Source of the DNA: an uncultured Glaciecola sp. | Lineage (GTDB): Bacteria; Pseudomonadota; Gammaproteobacteria; Enterobacterales; Alteromonadaceae | Direction: 5' to 3' | DNA: 64,000 nt | Assembly (NCBI GenBank): GCA_905479945.1 | Contig: CAJQOP010000025.1 | Coordinates: 1-64,000, forward strand | Position numbers and translations under genes: made by a program | Notes under the pieces: generated by a model | The model's database searches: none | What the model was told of the DNA's origin: nothing | What the model saw: the letters and a program-made list of their open reading frames with translations, nothing else | Shown here: piece after piece, positions 56,125 to 64,000 of the stretch | Position numbering within the stretch: position 1 is the stretch's first letter | Layout: each line of letters opens with the position of its first letter

Positions 56125-57585
56125 TGCCATTTACGAGAGCATCGTGCATAAGAAGGCCATTAACAACAAAACTGCCCGTTAATCAGCTTTTCAAAACAAC
56201 GGCTATAGCAGTCTGCATCGCCACATTAGTAAGTGGCTGTGCAACAAGCAGTTTATCTCGGGTCGAAGACGCAAAGGCAGCGACCGCTGCAAGCTTGCCC
56301 GATTTGCCGAGTCAGTGGCTTTCAATACAACAGCGTAATGGTGATGTAAAAGTCAGCTGGCTAGAAAAATTAGATGACCCAGCTCTGGAATCATTTGTTT
56401 TAGAAGCGCAAAAAAACAACCGTAATTTACAAGCAATGGCTGCCAGTGTTGATGGCGCTAGAGCACTCGCTAATCAAGCTGCCTCTTCATTATCTCCTCA
56501 GTTAAGCGCAAGCTTGGGAAATACATCTGGCGGAGCGCTTGAAGGAAGTGGCAGTAATAATTTTAATGTTGGTCTGCAAGCAAGTTGGGAAGCCGATCTT
56601 TGGGGGCGAATACGTTCTGGTAACCTTGCAGCTAAACAGAACGTAGTAGCGGCTGAAGCAGAATATAAGTTCGCGCAATATTCGCTTGCAGCTGGTGTCG
56701 CAAAAACCTATTTCGTTGCAATTGAAGCTAATAAACAGCTTGAAATAGCGCAGAGAAGTGTAGATACCGTAGTAGAAACCAATCGTATTGTGCAGTTGCA
56801 GTTCGACAATGGTTTAGCCAATCAACAAAATATATCCTTAGCCAAGGCTGATCTAGCTAGTGCACAAGATAGCTAGTGCACAAGATAGCTTGGTCTCAAG
56901 TAAGGCGGGTCAGCGAGACGCTACTCGCTCCCTTGAGTTACTTTTGGGAAGATACCCCGGTGCAGAGTTAAGCGTTGTTCAAGCGCTGCCATCTTTGCCA
57001 GCCGCTCTGCCTACTGGTATTCCATCACAACTTTTGGAACGCAGGCCTGACGTTGTCGCTGCTGAACGAAAAGTAGCCGCTGCGTATAATCGAGTGGATG
57101 CAGCTAAAGCCGCCAAGTTACCGAATTTGTCTTTGAGTGGTTCGTTGGGTGGTACGTCCAACTCTCTCAGTAATATTCTAAACCCTACTAATTTAGCATG
57201 GCAAGCAATAGGCAGTTTAGTGGCGCCCATTATTGATGGCGGGCGATTAGATGCACAAGTTGAAGCTGCAACAGCAGATCAAGAAGCCGCTGTTGCGGGC
57301 TATGCTCAAGTGGCACTGAATGCCTTTGCTGATGTTGAAAAGGCACTAGATCAAGGCTCGGTATTAAGAGAGCGCATGACGGCATTGACTACCGTACTAG
57401 TGGAGTCGGAAAAGGCATTGAAAATTGCCAACCTGCAATTCAATGAAGGCGAAATAAGCCTATTGGATGTGCTGATACTGCAACAACGAGTATTTTCGGC
57501 TCGCAGTAAATTATTATCCATCAACCGCGCATCATTAACGCAGTTTGTTGACTTAAATTTGGCACTGGGTGGAAGTTGGTACTAA
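56124..57585 (+). pseudogene. OprM/NodT-type outer-membrane efflux channel, frameshifted by a 16-bp duplication
   Basis: The gene is split in the track into 56124-56876 and 56860-57585. The first part has a lipobox (LVSGC) and OMF repeats; the second has the matching C-terminal half (PTGIPSQLLERRPDVVAAER). An exact 16-bp tandem duplication at 56855-56886 shifts the frame. Removing one copy restores KADLASAQDSLVSSK and a single 481-residue protein of normal length. In this sequence the pump lacks an intact dedicated channel, or the duplication is a sequencing or culture artefact. Confidence 0.9.
56855..56886 (+). repeat. Exact 16-bp tandem duplication
   Basis: AGCTAGTGCACAAGAT occurs twice in direct succession. 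Sixteen is not a multiple of three, so the copy breaks the OMF reading frame. Confidence 0.97.
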
Positions 57586-57743
57586 GGTACTTAGCTATTC
57601 CGCATTCCCAGTCATGCCTCGAAAGCGGGCAAGCAGTAAAAAAGTAATTTTAGCCAATTGATAATGTGTTTAAGCCTATGAAAAAAGCGCAAACAAAGAG
57701 AATTTCAGTAGTGGTATACTCAAAAATAAGAATTGCGTAAAGG

Positions 57744-58931
57744 ATGTTAGAAGTGAAAGTAGATGTTTTAATCATTGGCGCTGGTGCAGCAGGATTGTTA
57801 TGTGCTTCCAGAGCTGGTGCGCGTGGTAAAAAAACTATCGTGGTAGATCATGCCAAGAGACCAGGAAAAAAAATACTCATCTCGGGCGGCGGTAGATGTA
57901 ATTTTACTAACTATTATATTGAACCTGAGAAATTCATCTGCAAAAACCCCCATTTTTGTAAATCTGCCTTGAGCCAATATACCCAGTGGGACTTTATAGC
58001 TTTAGTTGAAAAATACAACATCGCATATCATGAGAAAACCTTAGGACAACTTTTTTGTGATGATTCGGCGAAAGATATTGTCTCTATGCTCATGAGTGAA
58101 TGTAAAAGTAATAACATAGATTTTAGTTTTCAAACTGATGTTGTAAAAGTAAGTAAAACCGAAACTGGTTATAGTGTTGAAACCAACAAAGGTAACATTG
58201 ATTGTGAGAGTTTAGTTATTGCATCGGGTGGACTATCTATGCCTAAGCTAGGTGCTACGCCGATTGCTTATAAAATTGCTGAGCAATTTGGATTGAGTGT
58301 ATTACCAACCAGAGCAGGCTTAGTACCCCTAACTTTACCTCTTGAACTAAAAGAACAGTTAGCCGAAACTTCTGGTGTATCTATGAACGTGGAAGTCACA
58401 TCTAACGATATGTCATTTAATGAGGGAATGCTAATTACACATCGAGGTTTATCCGGACCCGCAATATTGCAAGTCTCATCATACTGGGAACCTGGGGATG
58501 AAGTCTCCATAGACTTAGACCCTCAAAACCTTTTTAAAAGTTCCTTTGAAAATTTATTACCGGAGGAGTGCAATCAAACACTAAAGAATTTTTTAGCAAA
58601 TACTTTTGCGAAAAAATTTGTAGAAAAATTTCTAAACATTAGAAATTTACCAAATATTCCGCTCAAGCAATTAAGTCATAAGCAAAAAGAATTATTAGTT
58701 AGCTCAATAAAAAATTGGACTATAAAACCATCCGGGTCTGAAGGATATAGAACGGCTGAAGTAACAATAGGTGGTATTGATACTGATCAACTATCGTCAA
58801 AAACAATGGAAGTGAAAGATCATAAAGGTTTATTTTTTATTGGAGAAGCAGTTGACGTAACAGGTTGGCTTGGAGGTTATAATTTTCAATGGGCTTGGAG
58901 TTCAGGATTTGCTGCAGGTTCTAATGTATAA
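57744..58931 (+). CDS. BaiN/HI0933 family FAD/NAD(P)-binding oxidoreductase
   Basis: A 395-residue flavoprotein of the YhiN/HI0933 family. FAD-binding DVLIIGAGAAGLLCASRAG is followed by the family mark ISGGGRCNFTN. The C-terminus has FIGEAVDVTGWLGGYNFQWA. It is AT-richer than its neighbours. The cellular role of the family is largely unknown; one member (BaiN) acts on bile acids in gut bacteria. Confidence 0.9.
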   Translation: MLEVKVDVLIIGAGAAGLLCASRAGARGKKTIVVDHAKRPGKKILISGGGRCNFTNYYIEPEKFICKNPHFCKSALSQYTQWDFIALVEKYNIAYHEKTLGQLFCDDSAKDIVSMLMSECKSNNIDFSFQTDVVKVSKTETGYSVETNKGNIDCESLVIASGGLSMPKLGATPIAYKIAEQFGLSVLPTRAGLVPLTLPLELKEQLAETSGVSMNVEVTSNDMSFNEGMLITHRGLSGPAILQVSSYWEPGDEVSIDLDPQNLFKSSFENLLPEECNQTLKNFLANTFAKKFVEKFLNIRNLPNIPLKQLSHKQKELLVSSIKNWTIKPSGSEGYRTAEVTIGGIDTDQLSSKTMEVKDHKGLFFIGEAVDVTGWLGGYNFQWAWSSGFAAGSNV

Positions 58932-59310
58932 AGGTGGTTAGTGTTAATAAAGTTGGCTCATATGGGCTTTTTGTTTAAATAGGGTGCTGTCGTGTATGGT
59001 CTCCTTCAGTATAGCAAGTGCAACGATCTAACTACCTTGGACACTTAGTCAGACTCTTTAGACTTCCCTACTATTGTACTATTTGGCCTTGCGTTTGCAC
59101 TATTCCTGCGAGTAAGAAAAACTAAGTAATAATAATTGTGGGCACCACTGTTATATAAAGAAAAATCATTTCCCTTATGAAACTGGATCAGAAGCTTGAT
59201 AAGGGTTTATGCTTCCGGCACAAAGTGTATGTTTAACGGAAAAGCGATTTGATTCAACTCAAACCTGCACCAACGGCTAACGTTCACCTTTCAATACAGC
59301 CACAATTCAC
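58932..59310 (+). other. Intergenic region, 379 bp, with a sorting-signal-like remnant
   Basis: A short frame (59049-59129) encodes DFPTIVLFGLAFALFLRVRK and stops after TK. It is shaped like a PEP-CTERM-type tail: Pro, one hydrophobic helix, basic end. The frame is closed just upstream by TAG, so it looks like a gene remnant. A fragment resembling a signal peptide core (MVSFSIASATI) lies near 59000. The rest holds nothing recognised. Confidence 0.4.
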
Positions 59311-60165
59311 TCAGTAATCATTAACAAATTCATGCCAAATCGGATGACAAATTCTGTCGTACTCAATCATGCTACTTAGTAATGCTTGCCTTGCTGATGT
59401 GTCTACCATCTCTTTTGGTAATAATGGATCTTGATTGATTTGACGTATTACGTGTTCACCAATCAAAAAGGATTCTCTGGTCGCTTGTTTGACATCAAAA
59501 CCACTAAGTCGTTGTGCGCTTTTTTCCATCAGCGATACAAGCAGTACATACGTCTTATTTAACTCTTTAGGCGACCATAAAGACTTCGGATTGGTAGTCA
59601 GAGCGTAATTAAAATGATCGACTTTCATTAGAATGGCGTGTTCTTCAAGTCCAATTTCAACCAATCGAGTAAATGTTGCATCTGCTTCTTCTTTTAGGTT
59701 GTCTGGTCGACACCAAAGGTTTTTCTCAAGAGGTTTAAACCCCATTAGTCTGAACGCGCGCTCACGCTCACGGATACTTTGTTTACAGGTGCGCCCAAGG
59801 TGCGCGGTGTATACACTTAACCATCCGCCGTTCCACTGATCAACCATGTCGTGTGAATGGCGCCATTTTGCCGCAAGTTGATTAATCGATTTTTCGGTTG
59901 CGCCTACAGTGTAGTGCCCACGTTGTTGAGCTAATAGAAATCCTTGTTTGACTAAACGTCCAGCAGAGACTCGGATCGTTGCAGGTTCATGCGCAAACAA
60001 CTCACCCCAAGCGATCAATTGTTTGATTGACATGTATTTCAGGTTGGGTTGACTAAAGAGCGAGAGTAATAATCGATTTGACGACGGATAGTTAGATAAT
60101 ATTTTAGTCTGATAATAATTATCCAGTGATTTATCCACAAATGAACTCGGAGAACTAGCCTGCAT
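59311..60165 (-). CDS. PaaX family transcriptional regulator
   Basis: A 284-residue PaaX-like repressor. The N-terminal winged HTH has IKQLIAWGELFAHEPATIRV followed by SAGRLVKQGFL; the middle and C-terminal parts follow the PaaX layout (GGWLSVYTAHLG, RERAFRLMGF). ATG 60165 is preferred: the GGTGAG site sits in the end of the Rieske gene, 7 bases upstream. It is translated from the same transcript as the Rieske oxygenase and probably regulates it. PaaX proteins sense CoA thioesters such as phenylacetyl-CoA; no paa genes are present. Confidence 0.85.
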   Translation of the reverse strand: MQASSPSSFVDKSLDNYYQTKILSNYPSSNRLLLSLFSQPNLKYMSIKQLIAWGELFAHEPATIRVSAGRLVKQGFLLAQQRGHYTVGATEKSINQLAAKWRHSHDMVDQWNGGWLSVYTAHLGRTCKQSIRERERAFRLMGFKPLEKNLWCRPDNLKEEADATFTRLVEIGLEEHAILMKVDHFNYALTTNPKSLWSPKELNKTYVLLVSLMEKSAQRLSGFDVKQATRESFLIGEHVIRQINQDPLLPKEMVDTSARQALLSSMIEYDRICHPIWHEFVNDY

Positions 60166-60169
60166 AATG

Positions 60170-61327
60170 TTACTCACCACTAAGTTTAGGTAATCGTTCA
60201 AATTCTTTCGCTAGATGAGCATGCAAGCGAACAATGGCAGTCTCAAATAAGCCAAATTCTAAAAATGCGTTCGCCCCGCTTGCCAATCCTCGTTGCGCAG
60301 ACAACACTATCTCCAGATCTTCAATGGCGCCTTTTGCCGCAAATTTTTGTCCTTCAAAAACAGCATCAAGCTGTTTAGTTTCGTTCTCGCCAATATCGCT
60401 GACAAGATAAGAGTGTTGCCGAGTCGTTGATTCATCGATTGGCTCAAGGATAACCACTTGCATACAGCCTGGAAAAGTTGAAATCACCACGTTTGGAAAC
60501 AAATGATACACATACGTCAGTCGCCCATTTACGTTGATATTAGTCTGTTTTTTATGCCTTAATCCTTCAATAGATTGGTAGGGAAATGCCACACGGCTGT
60601 TTTCACCAAAGGTTTCGATTACGGTGAGGTTATCGTATTGCACTGGGAAGAAGGTGCTTTTGTGGGTTTGCCGAATATGGTAACCCTCCAGAGAACTTTC
60701 GAGATGTAATTTCCAATTTGCTTTTACTACTTGGCTACCTGAATTCAACAAACGGTAACCATCAGGTATCAGTTTTGGTACAAACGAAACATCCTGCTCC
60801 ATGTTTGCTTGGGAATGTTGGTTGATAAACACCAAACCATTGCTTTCATAACACGCTACAGCAACCAACCCTCGTGTAGCTTTATCAACATCAGGAAACC
60901 CATGCTCGTGAGGAATACTTTTTAGACTTCCGTCAAGACTATATGCCCAACCATGATAGGGGCAAACTAAGGAGCGGGCGCACCCCTGACCATTGACCAG
61001 TTGAACCCCTCGATGTCGGCAAGCATTTCTAAAAGTACGCACGTTACCGTCTAATCCACGTATCGTAATCAATGGCATGCCTGCTACGTCACGAGCAACA
61101 TAATCTCCGGGCTTGGCCAATGCGCTCGAAGGACAAAAAACAATGGTGCGGTTTTGCAGAATTCTGAGCTCGGCATCTAATCGTTTTTTAGAACGGTAGT
61201 TATCAACGGGCTCCTTCCACGTTTGTTTGCCCTTATCTGTAGTGCCATTGTCGATATGAACAAAAATCCTCTGCACCACTTCCGCGTCACTCAATAGTTG
61301 ATTTTGAACATTTGTATTCTCTGTCAT
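60170..61327 (-). CDS. Rieske non-heme iron oxygenase, alpha subunit
   Basis: A 385-residue oxygenase. The Rieske cluster is bound by CRHRGVQLV and CPYHGWAY. The mononuclear iron site is in LESSLEGYHIRQTHKSTF with two His and a later Asp. It resembles single-component aromatic or quaternary-amine (choline/carnitine-type) oxygenases. No reductase gene is adjacent, so electrons must come from elsewhere. It is first gene of an operon with the PaaX regulator. Confidence 0.9.
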   Translation of the reverse strand: MTENTNVQNQLLSDAEVVQRIFVHIDNGTTDKGKQTWKEPVDNYRSKKRLDAELRILQNRTIVFCPSSALAKPGDYVARDVAGMPLITIRGLDGNVRTFRNACRHRGVQLVNGQGCARSLVCPYHGWAYSLDGSLKSIPHEHGFPDVDKATRGLVAVACYESNGLVFINQHSQANMEQDVSFVPKLIPDGYRLLNSGSQVVKANWKLHLESSLEGYHIRQTHKSTFFPVQYDNLTVIETFGENSRVAFPYQSIEGLRHKKQTNINVNGRLTYVYHLFPNVVISTFPGCMQVVILEPIDESTTRQHSYLVSDIGENETKQLDAVFEGQKFAAKGAIEDLEIVLSAQRGLASGANAFLEFGLFETAIVRLHAHLAKEFERLPKLSGE

Positions 61328-61710
61328 TGTTATCTCACAAGTTACATAAACAAAACCACATTATACTTATAACACAATTCTACACATTAACTAAAATTAA
61401 GTTATAAAATTTATTTCTATGATATTTGTAATGTTATTTTGAGGGAAAACTGACGGTGACAAGAAATGTTGCAAAACTCTTGCAGAGTCGCAATGAACGT
61501 TAACACCTAATTATTCAGACAACATATTTATGGGATTACTCACATTCAGTAAAAGAGCTTTGGCGATCAGCCGCTATTTAAAACAAACCATTATTTTAAG
61601 ATAATAGGCGATGCTGGGTAATGAATACACTTGAATTGAGTGAGAACTGTGAATAAAGAATAGCGGTGAAATTACAAAGGGCGTCACTAATGAAATGACG
61701 CCCTAGAAGT
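61328..61710 (+). other. Intergenic region, 383 bp
   Basis: This is the upstream region of the Rieske operon on the minus strand and the 3' flank of the protease gene. It is AT-rich near 61330-61450, where the Rieske promoter is expected. The only definite structure is the terminator at 61678. A 24-codon frame near 61530 looks like chance. Confidence 0.6.
61678..61704 (-). terminator. Terminator-like hairpin after the tricorn-like protease gene
   Basis: Perfect 9-base arms AGGGCGTCA and TGACGCCCT flank a 9-base loop, 6 bases after the protease stop on the minus strand. The tail TTGTAATTT is only moderately T-rich. Confidence 0.65.
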
Positions 61711-64000
61711 TTACCGAGACCGCTTAATTTGCTTTAGCAGTTCATCTACTGATCTTTTTAGTTGTGGATCGATGTTACTCGCCTTGTAACCCGGTGGATT
61801 AAATACCTCAATGTCAGGTTTAGCGGGCACAAAATCCATATTTTCGCCTGACTCTTTTACCCACCAACCTCTAAACGGCATGCGCACTCTTGAGCCATCA
61901 ACCAAGCCATAAGAACCTGTGCTAATAACGGCGCCAAACGTGGGGCGACCCACTAATTTACCCAAATTAAGCGCTTTATATGCATGTGAGAATATTTCTG
62001 CATTTGAGTAACTGTTTTCATTACTTATGGCAATTGATGGCTTTGTCCACGCCGACAATGGCAAGCGTTCAGAAAATGGGTAGGTGTTTTTGAACTTGCT
62101 ATGTTCTTTTTCGAGATCTTTGGCTGCACCACGCGGAATGGTGTAAGAATGCTGTTTAACACTCAGCACGGCCATTAGGTAATCGGTTGTCCAGCCGCCA
62201 CCGTTATAACGAACATCAATAACAATGCCTTCTTTTCCGTGACCTGCTGCCATTAGCTCCCGCTCAAAGCGTTCAAAACTACTCCAGTTCATGCCTCGTA
62301 TGTGCAAATAGCCTAAACGGCCCTTGGAATATTTATCGGTGAGGGTGCGTCTTTTTTCAACCCAATCATCATAAAGTTGGCTACTTAAACTTTCAGTTGG
62401 CCAAATAATGACTTCTCTTGATGCAGCTTGCTCAGCAGAAGCAAGTTTCGCTGCAGGTGATTGCACGCTCAGCAACACGGGACTATTAACTTGGTCGGTC
62501 AATAAAGAGTAAAGATTATGCTCAGAAACAGCTCGTTGATTAACCTGGGTAATAATGTCGCCAACGTAAAGCTTACTTTCTTCTCTGTCTGAGGGGCTGC
62601 CTGCTAAAACTGAGCTTATTTCAAATCCAGTTTTTGTGTGCAGACCCTCTGCGCCAATTAAGCCTGTGCGTTGAGATTGCGTTTGTTTAGGATTTTCACC
62701 TATGGATAAGCCCATATGGCTGGCATTTAATTGGCCGAGCATCAGATTGAAGATGTATTGAAAATCTTCTTTTGTGGACGCTTTTAAAGCAATAGGTTTA
62801 TACTTTTCACGTAAAGCGCTCCAATCCTTACCATGGAATTTCGGATCGTAAAATCCGTCGTTTAGAGCTCGCCAAGCGTCATCGAATATTTGTTCGCGCT
62901 CACCTGCATGATCAATAACAGTTTGCGATGAGACAGCCAAATTTTCAGATTTGTCGTCTTTGGTGGCTACTCTTACCATTTTACCACCTTTGGTCAGCGC
63001 AAAAACGTATTTTCCTTGCTCCGCTAAGACCAAATTTCTTGGCTCTACATCACCTGTAAGAATTGTTTTCCTGTCTTCGCCATCCCACTTTATTTTATAA
63101 AGGTTGCGCTCAATTTCGAAATTTTGTCGCCCTGAGCCACCAATGGTGTAATAAACATGCTCACCTTTTTTATTGAACACCAGACTAGTTTCATTGCCTG
63201 TATAGCGCGTTACTTGCTGCAATCGCTTGTACATACCGTCAAAGTCGATTTTTACTACGATAACTTCTTCTGCGGCATTATCTTCAGTGGCGTCGTCTTT
63301 ATCTTTGTTGTCAATTTTATCGCCTTTTGGGCTGTCGTCATTTTTTTCCGTGCGTCTCCACTCTTCTTTTGAACGCTGCCAATCTTTTTTAGTTAGCCAC
63401 GCAAACCAGATATCATAGTCACCATTGTTGCGCATCGAGCTAAATCCAAGTTTACTGCCATCGGGGCTCCATACTGGATTAATGTCGCCGCGCGGATGCA
63501 TGCTTACATTGACCGGCGTTTGGCTATTGTCAGCGGCATGGATGTAGATTTCTTCATTAAAATTAAGATCTGATAGTGAGTATGCCAACCAACGATCGTC
63601 AGGTGACCAAGTAAGGCCTGAAGGCGAGTCCCAGCCGTCTAACAATACTTTGCTATCACTGAGTACACCTTGCTCATCGATATTAGCCGTAATTAATCCG
63701 CCGCGCCCTTGCAAGTATGCTATACGCTTACCGTTATGTGAAAGTTTCGGTGCGAGTTCGTCTTCTGCCGATAAACTAATTTGGCTGACTTTGTGTTTTA
63801 AGCTCTTAAATAAACTGGGTTGCTCAGCATCATCTGAACTGAGCATGTACAAATCTTTATTGCCAGCGCGATCTGATACAAAAATCAGCGCATCGTCGTT
63901 TAACCAAATTACATTTTCGTCACGCGCTGCCCCCTGAGTTAGACGAACGCTGCGGCTGTCTTCTTTATCGTTTCGAGTCACATAAATATCACCGCGTAAT
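61711..64000 (-). CDS. Tricorn-like S41 protease, 5' part beyond the right edge
   Basis: The frame is open past the GTG at 63981 to the right edge (upstream codons read LRGDIYV), so the N-terminal part is missing. The visible order is beta-propeller repeats (about residues 1-340; VWSPDGSKLGFSS), helical C1 (IFDDAWRALNDGFYDPKFHG), PDZ (about 460-520) and S41 core. The tricorn catalytic set is visible: Ser-His in NASHMGLS, nucleophile Ser in SNENSYSNAEIF, Glu in WVKESGENMDF. A long Asp/Lys-rich insert interrupts the propeller near residue 210. It would be a large oligomeric peptidase; location depends on the missing N-terminus. Confidence 0.92.
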   Translation of the reverse strand, partial: LRGDIYVTRNDKEDSRSVRLTQGAARDENVIWLNDDALIFVSDRAGNKDLYMLSSDDAEQPSLFKSLKHKVSQISLSAEDELAPKLSHNGKRIAYLQGRGGLITANIDEQGVLSDSKVLLDGWDSPSGLTWSPDDRWLAYSLSDLNFNEEIYIHAADNSQTPVNVSMHPRGDINPVWSPDGSKLGFSSMRNNGDYDIWFAWLTKKDWQRSKEEWRRTEKNDDSPKGDKIDNKDKDDATEDNAAEEVIVVKIDFDGMYKRLQQVTRYTGNETSLVFNKKGEHVYYTIGGSGRQNFEIERNLYKIKWDGEDRKTILTGDVEPRNLVLAEQGKYVFALTKGGKMVRVATKDDKSENLAVSSQTVIDHAGEREQIFDDAWRALNDGFYDPKFHGKDWSALREKYKPIALKASTKEDFQYIFNLMLGQLNASHMGLSIGENPKQTQSQRTGLIGAEGLHTKTGFEISSVLAGSPSDREESKLYVGDIITQVNQRAVSEHNLYSLLTDQVNSPVLLSVQSPAAKLASAEQAASREVIIWPTESLSSQLYDDWVEKRRTLTDKYSKGRLGYLHIRGMNWSSFERFERELMAAGHGKEGIVIDVRYNGGGWTTDYLMAVLSVKQHSYTIPRGAAKDLEKEHSKFKNTYPFSERLPLSAWTKPSIAISNENSYSNAEIFSHAYKALNLGKLVGRPTFGAVISTGSYGLVDGSRVRMPFRGWWVKESGENMDFVPAKPDIEVFNPPGYKASNIDPQLKRSVDELLKQIKRSR

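Noticed and set aside
1-64000. CRISPR arrays, tRNA, rRNA and prophage genes
   Set aside because: No spaced direct repeats, no cloverleaf-like sequences with TTCGA loops in gaps, and no phage structural or integrase genes were seen.

Overview
The window looks like a chromosomal segment of a marine, Alteromonadales-like gammaproteobacterium. This is inferred from moderately AT-rich coding sequence and a gene set typical of that group: SelO, RarD, a QmcA/NfeD pair, an alginate-export-type porin, a tricorn-like S41 protease and a 7TMR-DISM GGDEF/EAL protein. No rRNA, tRNA, CRISPR array, prophage or intact insertion sequence was seen. Genes are cut by both edges: a hybrid histidine kinase on the left and a tricorn-like protease on the right.

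Layout, left to right. 0-9 kb: hybrid kinase, rarD, a Phd/VapC-type toxin-antitoxin pair, recQ, a glutathione S-transferase, a small cytochrome c and selO. 9-14.5 kb: a membrane c-di-GMP protein, ribA, and a DUF3300 protein with a 21-bp tandem repeat, ending at a long perfect hairpin. 14.5-18 kb: a DUF2855 plus flavin monooxygenase operon with a divergent TetR. 18-20 kb: moeA convergent with moaC-moaD. 20-28.8 kb: a PanE-like reductase, an XRE-DUF805 fusion, two alpha/beta hydrolases, an orphan receiver, a nitrilase, a DcsG-like ATP-grasp enzyme preceded by an overlapping small membrane protein, and a porin. 29-32 kb: a NemR-like TetR, an amine oxidase and a ChrR-type cupin, linked by two copies of one operator-like palindrome. 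32-36 kb: a CPA1 antiporter with a TrkA-N-like tail and a DUF6090 protein with an extra C-terminal domain.

36-42.4 kb is a copper region: a decayed 3' end of a CusA-type RND pump, copC, copD, an NTF2-like secreted protein, a MerR regulator with a 19-bp-spacer promoter, a CopA ATPase with an unusual DKTAT phosphorylation motif, and a membrane-anchored cupredoxin. It is followed by gene debris that includes an IS91-type transposase fragment. 42.4-50.7 kb: trxC, GST, an RluA-family synthase, a stand-alone protein resembling only the inserted alpha/beta domain of malate synthase G, a class C serine hydrolase, QmcA/NfeD, and a YCII/DGPF protein facing an ECF42-type sigma factor. 50.9-57.6 kb: msrB-msrA, then a tripartite RND efflux operon whose outer-membrane gene is broken by an exact 16-bp tandem duplication. 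57.7-64 kb: a BaiN/HI0933 flavoprotein, a Rieske oxygenase with a PaaX-family regulator, and the tricorn-like protease.

The most unusual points are the orphan malate synthase G-like domain protein, the duplication in the efflux gene, the CusA remnant beside copC, the DKTAT variant in CopA, and the small TetR/amine oxidase/cupin regulon. Family assignments rest on motif recognition by eye. No database search was run.
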